64,000 bases of DNA from Pseudomaricurvus sp. HS19. Lineage in GTDB: Bacteria; Pseudomonadota; Gammaproteobacteria; Pseudomonadales; Cellvibrionaceae. The position numbers and the translations under genes were made by a program. This document shows positions 1 to 10,332 of this stretch, in pieces. Location of the stretch: assembly GCF_009857815.1 (NCBI RefSeq), contig NZ_WVVW01000001.1, positions 1 through 64,000 on the forward strand, read 5' to 3'. Within the stretch, counting starts at the first letter, position 1, and each line of letters opens with the position of its first letter. The notes under the pieces were generated by a model, which saw only the letters and a program-made list of their open reading frames with translations, was not told where the DNA came from and did no database searches.

Positions 1-2573
1 AGGGTCGCAACGATGCGCCGACGGCCACTGACAAGACTATTGGTATGTACGAAGACGGCAGCCATACCTTCAGTGCGGCGGACTTCGGCTTTAGTGACGT
101 CGATGGCGACAGTCTTGATCACATCACCATCACCAGCCTGCCGGCGGCGGGCAGTCTAACCCTGAATGGCAACCCGGTGAGTACGGACGACCAGATCAGT
201 GCGGCGGACATTGCCAACCTGATGTTTACGCCGGCTGCCGATGAGAACGGCACGGACTACGCTAACTTCAGCTTTACGGTGAATGACGGTACGACCGACA
301 GTGTGTCAGCCAACACCATCACGTTCGACGTGGCGGCGGTGAACGAGGCTCCAACGATATCCGTCACAGCTAACGACTTTGTTGAAGATGCAGCCAGTAC
401 AGCAGCGGGAGCGATTGTCGCAACCTACTCGGTCAATGACCTGGATGGTGATGTCTTGTCTGTCAGCTGGACCAGTGGCTCTAGCCCGGTGGATACCAAT
501 GGAAACGCATTGTACCTCCTCAATACCGGAGCCCTCACCGTTATCCTGACTGCCGCCGGTGCGGCATACGCCAATGCCGGTAATGACCTGCCAGCGGTTG
601 ATTTGACCGTCACCGACGACAGTGGAGCCGCCAATAATTCAGCTTCCGACAGTGATGATCCGCAACTAACCCTGGTGGACGATGCGACGGTGACTGTTTC
701 CGATTCTGCTACAGGTGTTGAGGATGAGGTACTCACTGTAGGGATTGCAGCTGGAGTGCTGGCCAATGACTTCGACGAAGATGATACGTTGTCCGTAACA
801 GGGTTCTCGGTAAACGTTGACGGGGTGGCCGGTGATGAGAATTACAATGCTGGCCAGACCGCTGTCATCGCTGGTGTTGGGTCGTTAACGCTGAATGCTG
901 ACGGTAGTTACGAGTTTGTCCCTGAGCCGGATTACAGCGGTGACCTGCCGGTGGTTACCTATACCACCAATACCGGGGCTACCGATACACTGGCAATCAC
1001 TATTGATCCCGTAGCTGATCCCATTCCGGGCACAGATACTTCAGTTTATATCGGACCTGAGATCGAAAGTAATGTTGATCTCGGTAGCGGCGCGAACTAT
1101 GGCTTCCCAGAGGGCGTAACACTGTCCGTTATTACGGGCGGAAATTTCGCATTTAACAATGGGTCAGGCCTGGGTGTCGACTCTGCAACCGACGGTAATA
1201 ATGACGCTATCGAAGCGACTGAAGAGGTCAGTATCAAGTTCCCGGTTGGGATACAGTTTGTGGCCATGGGATTAAAGAACGTGTCCGATGATACGCCTGT
1301 AATAACGGCAATCATGGACGTTGAGGATCTCAAGACAGCGTCCTCGGCGGGCACGACGATTCTGGAGGGGCAGGTTACCTCTCTGGCTTACATCGACAGC
1401 CTGAAACCAAACGAGACGGTCGATTACACCTCGCCCGAAACGGTACGTATATCCGCCGTATTCACATTCTCTGATGGTACCGCGCCTGTTACCATTCAGG
1501 CCTCGCTGAGTCCTGATGGTAGCTGGAGTCTCGATTACAGCGCAGTCGATATGACCAATGTAGTTGACGTTAAGGTTGTAACACTGGTCGATGGCGATCT
1601 CTTCGGAAATGGTGGTCAGGCTGACGATGTGGTCCAGCTCAGTTACAGCTCAGACCTCTCCGAGATACGTTTTGGTAACGATTCCCAGAATACATTCAGT
1701 ACTTCAGGTGATGGCTATCAGATCTCGTACGTGAGCTTCGAGGCATCCCAGACAGGTGATCCAACTTACACTTACCCCATTGAACTCTATGCGGCCATTC
1801 AGGATACCGTCGGCACTTCAGAGAGTATTGGGGAGCTGTTGCTAAGCGGTTTGCCTGCGGATGTCATTTCTCTGACCGTGGTTGACTCAACCGGTAGTTA
1901 TACCGAGATTTCTGCAGTTGATGGGAAGTACGATCTCTCAGCTTTCTCTGATGTTTTGAGCACTCTGGCAGCTGATGGCGGGGATGGTATTTACCTGACC
2001 ACAGCCACCCCTCTTGCTGCCGGTTACAGTCCCAATGTCGAAATCACAGTGGTAGACGGTTCCAGCTCGGCCAAAACCGTAATTGGTGGCTCTGCCAGCA
2101 GCAGCTTCACCGGGACCGACAGCGCTGACTGGATGGACGGCGGCAGTGGTGACGATCAGTTGTACGGCGGTGCCGGCAACGACACTTTGCTGGGTGGTGA
2201 CGGTGAGGATGTGATCTACGGGGGAATTGGCAGCGATACCATGTCCGGCGGCCAGGGTTCCGACACGTTCGTCTGGCAGGTGGCCGATGCCGGCGCCGTT
2301 GACACTATTACCGATTTCCAGACTGGCGTCGGTGGTGATGTACTGAATTTCGCCGACCTGCTGCAGGGGGAGACTGCTGATGCCGCCACCCTCGACAGCT
2401 ACCTGGATTTCAGTTCCGATGGTACCAACACCACTATCACCATTGATGCCGATGGCAGCGGTGCGGGTACGGACACCCAGAGCGTGGTGTTGGCTAATGT
2501 TGACTTCGGGGCTTTGTCGGATCAGCAGATCATCCAGCAGCTGCTGGATGACAGCAACCTGCAGGTGAGTTAA
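1..2573 (+). CDS. Type I secreted RTX/VCBS-repeat adhesin (3' part)
   Basis: The reading frame is already open at the left edge (frame of base 3, reading [10 protein letters not shown]), so only the C-terminal ~857 residues are present. The first internal ATG, at 45, is not a credible start. Visible in order: a cadherin/Ig-like repeat with the DVDGDxL signature; a VCBS-type repeat ([10 protein letters not shown], then [11 protein letters not shown] and [10 protein letters not shown]); two further beta-sandwich segments; and five RTX nonapeptides of the GGxGxDxLx type (about bases 2140-2260). The protein ends with the hydrophobic/acidic DTITDFQ...DVLNFADLL tail typical of type I secretion targets. 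By family it would be exported by an ABC-type secretion system and fold on binding calcium outside the cell, acting in adhesion or biofilm formation. The exporter is not in the window. Codon use resembles the neighbours. Confidence 0.88.
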   Translation, partial: GRNDAPTATDKTIGMYEDGSHTFSAADFGFSDVDGDSLDHITITSLPAAGSLTLNGNPVSTDDQISAADIANLMFTPAADENGTDYANFSFTVNDGTTDSVSANTITFDVAAVNEAPTISVTANDFVEDAASTAAGAIVATYSVNDLDGDVLSVSWTSGSSPVDTNGNALYLLNTGALTVILTAAGAAYANAGNDLPAVDLTVTDDSGAANNSASDSDDPQLTLVDDATVTVSDSATGVEDEVLTVGIAAGVLANDFDEDDTLSVTGFSVNVDGVAGDENYNAGQTAVIAGVGSLTLNADGSYEFVPEPDYSGDLPVVTYTTNTGATDTLAITIDPVADPIPGTDTSVYIGPEIESNVDLGSGANYGFPEGVTLSVITGGNFAFNNGSGLGVDSATDGNNDAIEATEEVSIKFPVGIQFVAMGLKNVSDDTPVITAIMDVEDLKTASSAGTTILEGQVTSLAYIDSLKPNETVDYTSPETVRISAVFTFSDGTAPVTIQASLSPDGSWSLDYSAVDMTNVVDVKVVTLVDGDLFGNGGQADDVVQLSYSSDLSEIRFGNDSQNTFSTSGDGYQISYVSFEASQTGDPTYTYPIELYAAIQDTVGTSESIGELLLSGLPADVISLTVVDSTGSYTEISAVDGKYDLSAFSDVLSTLAADGGDGIYLTTATPLAAGYSPNVEITVVDGSSSAKTVIGGSASSSFTGTDSADWMDGGSGDDQLYGGAGNDTLLGGDGEDVIYGGIGSDTMSGGQGSDTFVWQVADAGAVDTITDFQTGVGGDVLNFADLLQGETADAATLDSYLDFSSDGTNTTITIDADGSGAGTDTQSVVLANVDFGALSDQQIIQQLLDDSNLQVS

Positions 2574-2749
2574 GCGGTCGGGGCGCCCTGGCAGGCGCGG
2601 TATAGGAGTGATAACCACCTCACTGCCCGGTGATTCCGGCGGTGGGGTGGCTGGCAAGCGCTGGGCTCTTTTGCTACTGTCGGCGACATCCGGGCTCTGC
2701 TAGCAGGGCTCCTCTGTTGCTGGCCTGTCACTGCTGGGTTGTATTACTG

Positions 2750-3604
2750 ATGAAGTTTCTCTCCCCAATTTTCGTCTCCCTCTGCCTTTCTCTCACTGGT
2801 ATTCATGCCACCGTGGCCGACGCCACCACCGGACCACAGATCGAGGGGGCGTGGGAGCAGGGCAGTATCTTGCGGGGGCAGGTTGAACCTGGCAGCCAGC
2901 TGCGCTTCGAGGGGCATGATGTGCCTGTCAGCCCAAAGGGGCAATTCGTCATTGGCCTGGATCGCGATTTTGGTTCTGTGGCCAGGCTGACCCTGCGGCG
3001 CGAGGATGGCACCACCCAGGCGTTCGAATACCCTGTGCAGAAACGGGAGTACCAGATTCAGCGGGTGGAAGGGGTGCCTGCCCGCACGGTGAATCCCTCG
3101 GCAGAGCATCTGGCCCGTATCCGTGCGGAATCGGCCTTAACCCGCAAGGCGCGGGCGAAAATTCTGGATCGGCAGGACTTCGCGGAGACCTTTGTCTGGC
3201 CCCTGACCGGACCGATTACCGGTGTATACGGCAGTCAGCGTTATTACAACGGTGAGCCGCGCCGGCCGCACTACGGTGTGGATGTAGCCAGACCCACGGG
3301 CACCGTGGTGGTGGCGCCGGCCAGTGGTGTTGTCACGCTGGTACACCCGGATATGTTCTACTCCGGGGGCACCCTGATCGTGGATCACGGCCAGGGGCTC
3401 TCATCCACCTTTATCCATCTGCACAAGGTACTGGTGGAAGAGGGGCAGGAGGTAAAGCAGGGTGAGCCGATTGCTGAAGTGGGGGCCTCGGGGCGGGCCA
3501 CCGGTCCGCACCTGGACTGGCGTATGAACTGGTTTGACCAGCGTGTCGATCCGCAGGTGCTGGTACCCCCCATGAATACCGTATGGTCAAAGGCGAAAGA
3601 GTAG
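2750..3604 (+). CDS. Secreted LytM-type M23 family peptidase
   Basis: I start at 2750 because [20 protein letters not shown] is a clean signal peptide; an in-frame upstream ATG (2630) would bury it behind 40 unlikely residues. No strong ribosome-binding site is visible. The 284-residue protein has a beta-rich N-terminal domain, then a C-terminal M23/LytM domain with [11 protein letters not shown] (first two zinc ligands) and the GxxGxxTGPH region. The usual HxH motif reads HLD, so the last metal ligand is Asp instead of His. To my recollection the HLDW form recurs in a gammaproteobacterial subgroup, so it may still bind metal, but activity is less certain than for classical LytM enzymes. Probable role: peptidoglycan endopeptidase or regulator in the periplasm. 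It lies between the adhesin and the ycaR-like gene with no clear operon link. Confidence 0.88.
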   Translation: MKFLSPIFVSLCLSLTGIHATVADATTGPQIEGAWEQGSILRGQVEPGSQLRFEGHDVPVSPKGQFVIGLDRDFGSVARLTLRREDGTTQAFEYPVQKREYQIQRVEGVPARTVNPSAEHLARIRAESALTRKARAKILDRQDFAETFVWPLTGPITGVYGSQRYYNGEPRRPHYGVDVARPTGTVVVAPASGVVTLVHPDMFYSGGTLIVDHGQGLSSTFIHLHKVLVEEGQEVKQGEPIAEVGASGRATGPHLDWRMNWFDQRVDPQVLVPPMNTVWSKAKE

Positions 3605-3674
3605 CGGCACAAGACAATTGCCGGGTGACTGGTTAGACTTGCCCGTCGTGCAGAACATTGAAAAAGGTTGCGCC

Positions 3675-3872
3675 ATGATTGACAAAAAACTGCTCGGTTT
3701 GCTGGTCTGCCCGGTGACCAAGGCTCCGGTGGAGTACGTTAAAGAGAAGGATGAACTGGTCTGTTGGGCCAGTGGTTTGGCCTATCCGGTGCGTGATGGC
3801 ATCCCGGTGATGCTGGAATCGGAAGCTCGTCAGCTGAGCGAAGCCGAAAAAGAGGCCCATCGGGCGCACTGA
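3675..3872 (+). CDS. ycaR: Trm112/YcaR family small protein
   Basis: This 65-residue protein begins [19 protein letters not shown] and contains the family core LxxLVCP...ELVC...[18 protein letters not shown]. Enterobacterial YcaR has about the same length and pattern. The start at 3675 follows an AAAAGG ribosome-binding site. An ATG 57 bases upstream only adds residues unlike the family. In eukaryotes and archaea Trm112 is a zinc-binding activator of methyltransferases; the bacterial versions have no settled function. Only two of the four zinc cysteines are present here, as is common in proteobacteria. It precedes the HIT gene by 25 bases and may be cotranscribed with it. Confidence 0.85.
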   Translation: MIDKKLLGLLVCPVTKAPVEYVKEKDELVCWASGLAYPVRDGIPVMLESEARQLSEAEKEAHRAH

Positions 3873-3897
3873 TCAGTACCTGAACAGAGGCAGCAGT

Positions 3898-4248
3898 ATG
3901 AGCGAAGTATCGATTTTTACCCGCATAATGGATGGCGAAATCCCGTCCGACAAGATTTATGAGGATGAGGATTGCATCTGTATCCGGGACATTGCCCCCA
4001 AGGCCCCGGTGCACCTGCTGCTGATCCCCCGCAAGCCGATACCCCGTCTGGTGGATGCCAGTGCCGAGGACCAGGCTCTGTTGGGACGCCTGATGCTCAA
4101 GGCCGGGGATATCGCCCGCGAGCAGGGTATCGGCGACGCCTTCCGGTTGATCGTCAACAACGGTGCCGAAGCCGGCCAGACGGTATTTCACCTGCACCTG
4201 CATATCCTGGGTGGCAAGACCTATACCGAGCAGGGGCTGGGCTTCTGA
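3898..4248 (+). CDS. hinT: HIT family purine nucleotide phosphoramidase (HinT-like)
   Basis: The 116-residue product matches bacterial HinT in length and layout. It begins IFTRIMDGEIPSDKIYEDE (the canonical N-terminal HIT segment) and carries the histidine triad HLHLHIL at residues 98-104, with His100 the expected nucleophile. The family hydrolyses AMP-lysine and other adenosine phosphoramidates in the cytoplasm. The start is set by the conserved N-terminus and by a GAGGCAG purine run just upstream. It probably shares a transcript with the Trm112-like gene. The next 260 bases to alaS hold no gene I can support. Confidence 0.9.
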   Translation: MSEVSIFTRIMDGEIPSDKIYEDEDCICIRDIAPKAPVHLLLIPRKPIPRLVDASAEDQALLGRLMLKAGDIAREQGIGDAFRLIVNNGAEAGQTVFHLHLHILGGKTYTEQGLGF

Positions 4249-4508
4249 TCGACCCTGCCGCAGGCCGGCACGGCCTGCGACCCCGGGCGGGGCAGGGCAG
4301 ATCCAGCCGCCGCCCGTTCTCCAGTCATTCCGCCAGCACAATCATCAACCACCCGCCAGCCCCCGCCGTATCGACACTCCACCCATAAAAATATCTGCCC
4401 GGGTCTCGGTGTTTTGCCGCGCTTCTTATATACTTAAGCCCTTTTGAATCGGGGTCAGGGCCCGCCCGTGGGCATCCCTCCCTGTGTCAGCCATTGGATT
4501 GAGACTAT

Positions 4509-7133
4509 ATGAAGAGCGCAGAAATACGCGACGCCTACCTACGGTTTTTCGAGAGCAAAGGTCACGAGATTGTCCCCAGCAGTTCGCTGGTGCCGGGCAA
4601 TGACCCCACCCTGTTGTTCACCAATGCTGGCATGGTGCAGTTCAAGGACGTTTTCCTGGGCGACGACAAGCGCAGCTACAGCCGTGCCACCAGCTCCCAG
4701 CGCTGTGTGCGCGCTGGCGGCAAGCACAATGACCTGGAAAACGTGGGTTACACCGCCCGTCACCACACCTTTTTCGAGATGCTGGGCAACTTCAGTTTCG
4801 GCGACTATTTCAAGCAGGATGCCATCAAGTACGCCTGGGAATTCCTCACCTCCAGTGAGTGGCTGAACATCTCCGCCGACAAGCTCACCGTTACCGTCTA
4901 TGCCGAAGATGATGAAGCCTATGGCATCTGGAAAGATCAAGTGGGTGTGCCCGCCGAACGTATTATCCGCATTGGCGACAAGGGCGGCCGCTACCAGTCC
5001 GATAACTTCTGGGCCATGGGCGATACTGGCCCCTGCGGCCCCTGTACCGAGATTTTCTACGATCACGGCGCTGATATCTGGGGCGGTCCTCCCGGCTCGC
5101 CCGAAGAGGATGGTGACCGCTTCATTGAGATCTGGAACGTGGTCTTCATGCAGTTTAACCGCAGTGCCGATGGCACCATGGCGCCGCTGCCCAAGCCATC
5201 CGTAGATACCGGTATGGGTCTGGAGCGCATTGCCGCAGTGATGCAGCACGTCCACTCCAACTACGAGATCGACCTGTTCCAGGCGCTGTTGAAGGACGCC
5301 GCCGAAAAGACCGGCACCAGCGATATGGAGAACAAGTCACTGCGTGTGATCGCCGACCATATCCGTTCCTGCTCCTTCCTGATTACCGATGGCGTGCTGC
5401 CCTCCAACGAGGGGCGGGGTTACGTGCTGCGCCGCATCATCCGTCGCGCTATCCGCCACGGCCACAAGCTGGGCCAGAAGCAGCCCTTCTTCCATAAGTT
5501 GGTGGCAGCGCTGGTGAAAGAGATGGGCGAGGCCTACCCGGAGCTGGCGGAACAGCAGGCTCAGGTGGAGAAAGTATTGCTGGCGGAAGAGCAGCAGTTC
5601 GAGAAGACCCTGGACAAGGGTATGGCGGTGCTGGAAGAGGCGCTGGCCGGACTGCAGGGCGACACCATTCCCGGCGATGTGCTCTTCACCCTCTATGACA
5701 CTTACGGTTTCCCGCTGGACCTGACCGCTGATATCGCCCGCGAGCGTGAGCTGAAAGTGGACGAGGCTGGCTATGAGGCTGCCATGGACGAGCAGCGGGC
5801 CCGTGCCCGTGCTGCCGGCGCTTTCAAGGTGGACTACAGCGCAAGCCTCAACCTGGATGGCGAGACTGAGTTCAGTGGCTACAGCAGTCTGCAGGACGAG
5901 TGTGAAGTTGTGGCCCTGCTGAAAGATGGCGAGCGGGTTGAGCAGCTGAACGAAGGCGACGAGGGCAGCGTGGTACTGGCAGCAACGCCGTTCTACGCCG
6001 AGTCCGGTGGCCAGGTGGGAGACAGTGGTTACCTGACCGGTGCCAGCAGCCGATTCGAAGTAGCTGATTGCCAGAAGCAGAGTGGCCACCACCTGCATCA
6101 GGGCAAAGTGCTGCAGGGCAGCCTGAAAGTGGGCGACAAGCTGAGTGCACAAGTGGACGCTGGCGTGCGCCAGGCCACCGCGCTCAACCACTCGGCAACC
6201 CACCTTCTGCACGCGGCACTGCGTGAAGTACTGGGGAACCACGTGACCCAGAAAGGGTCTCTGGTGGACTCCGAGCGCCTGCGTTTTGACTTCTCTCATT
6301 TTGAAGGCGTCACCCAGGAGCAGCTCAAAACCATCGAGACTATGGTTAACCAGCAGATCCTGGCCAACAGCGCCGTAGAAACGGCAGTCTGCGATATGGA
6401 GACTGCCAAGACCAAGGGCGCCATGGCGCTGTTTGGCGAGAAGTACGGTGATGAAGTGCGTGTACTCTCCATGGGCGATGGCTTCTCGGTAGAACTCTGC
6501 GGTGGTACCCACGCCGCGCGCACCGGCGATATCGGCCAGCTGCGCATTACTTCCGAGTCTGGCGTTGCGGCGGGTGTTCGTCGTATCGAAGCCGTAACCG
6601 GTGCCAAAGCGCTGCAACTGTTCGATGAGACCCAGGCGCTGGTGCAGGACGTGGCCCGCCAGATCAAGGCGCGCCCGGATAACCTGGCCGAGAAAGTAGC
6701 GCAACTGCTGAGTCAGAACCGCCAGCTGGAGAAAGAACTGCAGCAGCTGAAAGGCAAGCTGGCCAGTGCCGCCAGTGGCGACCTGGTGAGTGAGGCCGTT
6801 GAGGTGAAGGGTGCGAAAGTTCTGGCGGCAACCCTCGAAGGTGCTGACATGAAGTCGCTGGAGAGTACCGCCATGCAGCTGAAAGACAAGCTGGGCAAGG
6901 CAGTGGTTCTGCTGGCTGCGCCGGCCGACGGCAAGATCAACCTTATCGCCTGTGTGGCCGATGAGCTGCAGGGCCAGGTACAGGCCGGCAACCTGATCAA
7001 GTACTTCGCCCCGCTGGTGGGTGGTAAGGGTGGCGGTAAGCCGGATAAAGCCAAGGGTGCCGGTACCGACACCGGTGCGCTGTCGGGTGCGCTGGCGACC
7101 GTTGCAGGTTGGGTAGGCGAGCAGCTGGGCTGA
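4509..7133 (+). CDS. alaS: Alanyl-tRNA synthetase
   Basis: A full-length 874-residue AlaS (E. coli 876). It starts [20 protein letters not shown] and shows the class II catalytic core, including [15 protein letters not shown] and the motif 3 region [10 protein letters not shown]. Next come the editing-domain zinc ligands HSATH (about residues 561-565) and CGGTH (about 664-668), and then a C-Ala domain ending in the glycine-rich [13 protein letters not shown]. It charges tRNA-Ala and clears mischarged Ser/Gly in the cytoplasm. recA/recX, often upstream of alaS, are absent; lysC and csrA downstream follow the Pseudomonas order. Separation from lysC is about 140 bases, so lysC may have its own promoter. 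Confidence 0.98.
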   Translation: MKSAEIRDAYLRFFESKGHEIVPSSSLVPGNDPTLLFTNAGMVQFKDVFLGDDKRSYSRATSSQRCVRAGGKHNDLENVGYTARHHTFFEMLGNFSFGDYFKQDAIKYAWEFLTSSEWLNISADKLTVTVYAEDDEAYGIWKDQVGVPAERIIRIGDKGGRYQSDNFWAMGDTGPCGPCTEIFYDHGADIWGGPPGSPEEDGDRFIEIWNVVFMQFNRSADGTMAPLPKPSVDTGMGLERIAAVMQHVHSNYEIDLFQALLKDAAEKTGTSDMENKSLRVIADHIRSCSFLITDGVLPSNEGRGYVLRRIIRRAIRHGHKLGQKQPFFHKLVAALVKEMGEAYPELAEQQAQVEKVLLAEEQQFEKTLDKGMAVLEEALAGLQGDTIPGDVLFTLYDTYGFPLDLTADIARERELKVDEAGYEAAMDEQRARARAAGAFKVDYSASLNLDGETEFSGYSSLQDECEVVALLKDGERVEQLNEGDEGSVVLAATPFYAESGGQVGDSGYLTGASSRFEVADCQKQSGHHLHQGKVLQGSLKVGDKLSAQVDAGVRQATALNHSATHLLHAALREVLGNHVTQKGSLVDSERLRFDFSHFEGVTQEQLKTIETMVNQQILANSAVETAVCDMETAKTKGAMALFGEKYGDEVRVLSMGDGFSVELCGGTHAARTGDIGQLRITSESGVAAGVRRIEAVTGAKALQLFDETQALVQDVARQIKARPDNLAEKVAQLLSQNRQLEKELQQLKGKLASAASGDLVSEAVEVKGAKVLAATLEGADMKSLESTAMQLKDKLGKAVVLLAAPADGKINLIACVADELQGQVQAGNLIKYFAPLVGGKGGGKPDKAKGAGTDTGALSGALATVAGWVGEQLG

Positions 7134-7272
7134 TTTTTCGCCGGTGCGCAGGCCGCGCCGGCAAAGGGACAGGGTGCCTTACCAGATGGTTAACTTTTGT
7201 GCCATTTTGGTGTTTAATGGCGCCCTTTTGAAAGTGCCCCCCATGGGCGTTTGAAATTCTCACAGGTTGCCA

Positions 7273-8496
7273 ATGAGCTTAATTGTACAGAAGTATGGCG
7301 GTACCTCGGTCGGAAGCGTCGAGCGTATTGAGGCTGTGGCCAAAAAGGTGTCCGGTTTCCGTGCACAGGGCCACGATGTAGTGGTAGTCGTCTCCGCCAT
7401 GAGCGGTGAGACCAACCGCCTGATTGCTCTGGCCAAGGACATTCAGGACAATCCGGATCCCCGCGAGATGGATGTGCTGGTCTCCACCGGCGAGCAGGTG
7501 ACCATCGCGCTGCTGTGTATGGCGCTGAAAAAGCTGGGTTGTGATGCCCGCTCCTACACCGGCGGCCAGGTTCGTATCCTGACCGACAACGCACATATGA
7601 AAGCACGTATCCTGGAGATTGATGAAGGCAACATGCGTGCGGACCTGGCAGCGGGTCGCGTGGTGGTTGTGGCCGGATTCCAGGGTGTGGACGAGAACGG
7701 CAACATCACCACGCTTGGTCGTGGCGGTTCCGACACCACCGGTGTGGCACTGGCTGCAGCGCTGAAAGCGGATGAGTGCCAGATCTATACCGATGTTGAT
7801 GGTGTCTACACCACAGATCCCCGTGTCTGTGAAGGTGCCCGTCGCCTGGATCGCATCACCTTTGAAGAGATGCTGGAAATGGCCAGCCAGGGATCCAAGG
7901 TACTGCAGATCCGCTCCGTAGAATTTGCAGGCAAGTACAACGTACCCCTGCGTGTATTGCACAGCTTCCAGGACGGTCCTGGAACCCTGATTACCCTCGA
8001 TGAGGACTATTCCGATATGGAACAACCAGTCGTTTCCGGTATCGCGTTTAACCGCGATGAAGCCAAAGTTACTGTTGCCGGTGTGCCGGATATGCCCGGC
8101 GTTGCTGCGCGTATTCTTGCTCCCATCGGCGCTGCCAATATCGAGATAGATGTGATCGTGCAGAACGTGGGCGCCGACGGCACCACCGACATTACTTTCA
8201 CCGTGCACCGTAACGACCTGGAGAAAGCCCAGGGTGTGTTGGAAAAAGTGTCTGCGGAAGTGGGTGCGCGCGAAGTGCTGACCGACAGCAAGATTTGCAA
8301 GGTGTCTATCGTTGGTGTGGGTATGCGTTCCCACGCTGGCGTGGCGTCCAAGATGTTCGAAGCCCTGGCGGCCGACAATATCAATATCCAGATGATCACC
8401 ACCTCTGAAATCAAGATAGCCGTGATCATTGACGAGCGTTACCTCGAACTGGCTGTGCGCAGTCTGCACAAGGCGTTCGAGCTCGACGCAAAATAA
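7273..8496 (+). CDS. lysC: Aspartate kinase
   Basis: A monofunctional aspartokinase of 407 residues beginning MSLIVQKYGGTSVGSVERIE. I choose ATG 7273; an in-frame TTG two codons upstream is possible, but the CAGG purine run at 7263-7266 is better spaced for the ATG. The amino-acid kinase domain contains KYGGTSVG, VVSAMSGETNRL and GRGGSDTTGVAL; two ACT domains follow (from about residue 265) that bind Lys/Thr in the family for feedback control. It catalyses ATP-dependent phosphorylation of aspartate, the first step to Lys, Thr, Met and diaminopimelate. Position upstream of csrA is conserved in Pseudomonas. I did not find evidence here to confirm an internal beta-subunit start. Confidence 0.97.
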   Translation: MSLIVQKYGGTSVGSVERIEAVAKKVSGFRAQGHDVVVVVSAMSGETNRLIALAKDIQDNPDPREMDVLVSTGEQVTIALLCMALKKLGCDARSYTGGQVRILTDNAHMKARILEIDEGNMRADLAAGRVVVVAGFQGVDENGNITTLGRGGSDTTGVALAAALKADECQIYTDVDGVYTTDPRVCEGARRLDRITFEEMLEMASQGSKVLQIRSVEFAGKYNVPLRVLHSFQDGPGTLITLDEDYSDMEQPVVSGIAFNRDEAKVTVAGVPDMPGVAARILAPIGAANIEIDVIVQNVGADGTTDITFTVHRNDLEKAQGVLEKVSAEVGAREVLTDSKICKVSIVGVGMRSHAGVASKMFEALAADNINIQMITTSEIKIAVIIDERYLELAVRSLHKAFELDAK

Positions 8497-8752
8497 GCGA
8501 TTTGGGGTGATCCAAAGATACCTATAAGGCGTCAGCAGAGTCCGTGTCCGTACCCGCAAGGGGGCGGAAGGGTGAAGAAAAAGAGGCTTCAAGCGCCATT
8601 TATCTTTCATTTTAGAAAAGCTGGACAATACTTAGTCTCAGACAAAGACACTGCGACACCGTGTCAGTCAGACGGTAAGGGCTAAGGTAAGAAACCGGCA
8701 GCGGTTAAAGGTATTGTCCGTTGTACTCACAGGATGCTTTAAGGAGATAGTA

Positions 8753-8947
8753 ATGTTAATTTTGACCCGCCGTATTGGCGAGACCCTGATGGTTGGCGAC
8801 GACGTCACCGTCACCGTTCTCGGTGTGAAGGGCAACCAGGTTCGTATCGGTGTGAACGCGCCCAAGGAAATCGCTGTTCACCGCGAAGAGATCTACCAGC
8901 GTATCCAACGCGAAAAGGAAGATCAGGAGCCAAACGGCAACCGCTAA
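8753..8947 (+). CDS. csrA: Carbon storage regulator CsrA/RsmA
   Basis: A 64-residue CsrA with the full signature [20 protein letters not shown] and [19 protein letters not shown]. The start is fixed by an excellent AAGGAG site at 8741-8746, seven bases from ATG 8753. CsrA dimers bind GGA motifs in mRNA leaders and control carbon flow, motility and biofilm formation. Arg44 of the conserved VHREEIY segment, needed for RNA binding in the family, is present. It is followed at once by a Rho-independent terminator. The 256-base gap from lysC is long enough for its own promoter. No csrB/rsmY-type sponge RNA is visible in the window. Confidence 0.98.
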   Translation: MLILTRRIGETLMVGDDVTVTVLGVKGNQVRIGVNAPKEIAVHREEIYQRIQREKEDQEPNGNR

Positions 8948-8973
8948 GAGGCCGAGTGCTCCTTGCGGACAGC

Positions 8974-9002
8974 AAAAAAGCCCACTTCGAGTGGGCTTTT
9001 TT
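8974..9002 (+). terminator. Rho-independent terminator of csrA
   Basis: A perfect 12-bp stem AAAAAAGCCCAC / GTGGGCTTTTTT around a TTCGA loop, ending in a T run, 26 bases after the csrA stop codon. Confidence 0.95.
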
Positions 9003-9098
9003 GTGCCTGTGGATTGCTGTTCGTGGCGAAGAAATGACCATCCCGGACAGCGGCTGGACGAGGGTCTTTTCAATGATGAGAAATTTACGTCCAAGTCT

Positions 9099-9125
9099 TT
9101 GATTCTTTAATGAATATGGTATGAT
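9099..9125 (+). promoter_or_regulatory. Probable sigma-70 promoter of tRNA-Ser
   Basis: TTGATT at 9099-9104 and TATGAT at 9120-9125, followed by a GC-rich discriminator, about 45 bases before the tRNA. The 15-base spacer is short; shifting the -35 by one base (TTTGAT) gives 16. Confidence 0.55.
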
Positions 9126-9169
9126 GCCGCTCCGTCGTCGCAAGTACTGTAGTGAATGCGATGAGCGCC

Positions 9170-9259
9170 GGAGAAGTGGCCGAGTGGCTGAAGGCGTGCC
9201 CCTGCTAAGGGTATATATCGGAAACGGTATCGAGGGTTCGAATCCCTCCTTCTCCGCCA
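9170..9259 (+). tRNA. serX: tRNA-Ser (anticodon GCT)
   Basis: A 90-nt class II tRNA with an encoded CCA. The acceptor arms GGAGAAG / CTTCTCC pair fully, the T arm reads GAGGGTTCGAATCCCTC, and a long variable arm identifies serine. The anticodon GCT lies at 9204-9206 in the loop CTGCTAA and reads AGC/AGU. It lies behind csrA as in Pseudomonas. A strong terminator follows seven bases later, and then an unusual tandem repeat. Confidence 0.97.
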
Positions 9260-9265
9260 TCTAAT

Positions 9266-9301
9266 AAAAAAGGGCCTACCCGCAGGGGTAGGCCCTTTTT
9301 T
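9266..9301 (+). terminator. Terminator after tRNA-Ser
   Basis: A 16-bp stem AAAAAAGGGCCTACCC / GGGTAGGCCCTTTTTT with a four-base loop (9282-9285). The downstream arm also forms the start of each 174-bp repeat unit that follows. Confidence 0.93.
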
Positions 9302-9823
9302 ATTAGCCGCGCAGCGGGAGAGATTTAACAAATTCCTCGGTTCGATAAAACGCACAGCGTTTTAGACGCCGCAGGCGCCCGCAGGGTGATTTTCGGCCCC
9401 TAGGCTGAAAAGCATCAATCCCTCTGCTCGGACTCACTCCGCTCTAGCGTGCGCGGCAGGGGTAGGCCCTTTTTTATTAGCCGCGCAGCGGGAGAGATTT
9501 AACAAATTCCTCGGTTCGATAAAACGCACAGCGTTTTAGACGCCGCAGGCGCCCGCAGGGTGATTTTCGGCCCCTAGGCTGAAAAGCATCAATCCCTCTG
9601 CTCGGACTCACTCCGCTCTAGCGTGCGCGGCAGGGGTAGGCCCTTTTTTATTAGCCGCGCAGCGGGAGAGATTTAACAAATTCCTCGGTTCGATAAAACG
9701 CACAGCGTTTTAGACGCCGCAGGCGCCCGCAGGGTGATTTTCGGCCCCTAGGCCGAAAAGCATCAATCCCTCGGCTCAGGCTCACTCCACTCTAGTACGC
9801 GCAGCATGGGTAGGCCCTTTCTT
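9283..9823 (+). repeat. Three tandem 174-bp repeats behind tRNA-Ser
   Basis: Units at 9283-9456, 9457-9630 and 9631-9804, plus a 19-base partial fourth (9805-9823). By eye units 1 and 2 are identical; unit 3 differs near its right end. Each unit starts with the downstream arm of the tRNA terminator (CAGGGGTAGGCCCTTTTTT). Each contains a perfect 8-bp hairpin TAAAACGC-ACA-GCGTTTTA (9346-9364 in unit 1) and a second hairpin TTTTCGGCC-CCTA-GGCTGAAAA (9390-9411). No coding frame runs through convincingly. The arrangement recalls the 178-bp repeats behind E. coli tyrT that yield rtT RNA, although these units begin with terminator sequence and not the tRNA 3' end. Function unknown. Confidence 0.95.
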
Positions 9824-10320
9824 CAATGCATCATCTGCTGCGCCGCCTGCTCGGCGGTCCGGTCCGTCTCTTCAATCACCTTAAACAGCTGACACAGCTT
9901 CCCTTGTTGCCCCAACAGGCTGGTGAGAGCAAACAGGGCATTGTCCAGGGCTCCCAGAGCATGGGTACGCAGTGATCTTGGAATCTGTTCCGATCGGCAC
10001 AGGCTCAGCAGGGACTGGTGAAGTTCCCGCAGTACCGCTTCAGCGTGTTGCAGCTTGCCCATGCCGGAGAAGGCTGCGGCCAGATTGTGGCATGAGGCTA
10101 CTTTCAGTTTCAGGTAGCACTGGTAACCGGGCAGGGGATCCACATCGATCAGGTGTTGGGTAATCAACCGGGCCTGATTGAATTCCCTTGCCGCCAGGGC
10201 AAACTGTTGCCGGTTGTGATGGTCGCGGCCAGCGGACATATGGCTGCGAAACTCGGTCAGTGCACTGCCGGGGTGGCGGGTATAGGACAGGCGCTGCTGT
10301 GGGGATAGGGACTGGCGCAT
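9823..10320 (-). CDS. Unknown helical protein, possibly iron-regulated
   Basis: Product not recognised. I start at 10320 because GGAG lies six bases upstream. A longer frame to 10380 would place the whole putative operator inside the coding sequence. The 165-residue protein begins MRQSLSPQQRLSYTRHPGSA and is predicted mostly helical. It has TPR-like spacing of small and aromatic residues (AAREFNQARLI, HNLAAAFSGMGKLQHAEAVL) and no signal peptide, so it is probably cytoplasmic. Immediately upstream is a close match to a Fur box, which suggests iron-repressed expression. The stop codon touches the last partial 174-bp repeat, so the repeats abut its 3' end. It could be an adaptor or regulator; no catalytic motif is visible. 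Confidence 0.7.
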   Translation of the reverse strand: MRQSLSPQQRLSYTRHPGSALTEFRSHMSAGRDHHNRQQFALAAREFNQARLITQHLIDVDPLPGYQCYLKLKVASCHNLAAAFSGMGKLQHAEAVLRELHQSLLSLCRSEQIPRSLRTHALGALDNALFALTSLLGQQGKLCQLFKVIEETDRTAEQAAQQMMH

Positions 10321-10332
10321 AACAATCTCCAT

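Noticed and set aside
9107-9355. Minus-strand frames over tRNA-Ser (RRDSNPR motif)
   Set aside because: The peptide is the common translation artefact of tRNA genes.
9283-9823. CRISPR array
   Set aside because: The repeats are directly abutting 174-bp units without spacers and no cas gene is nearby.
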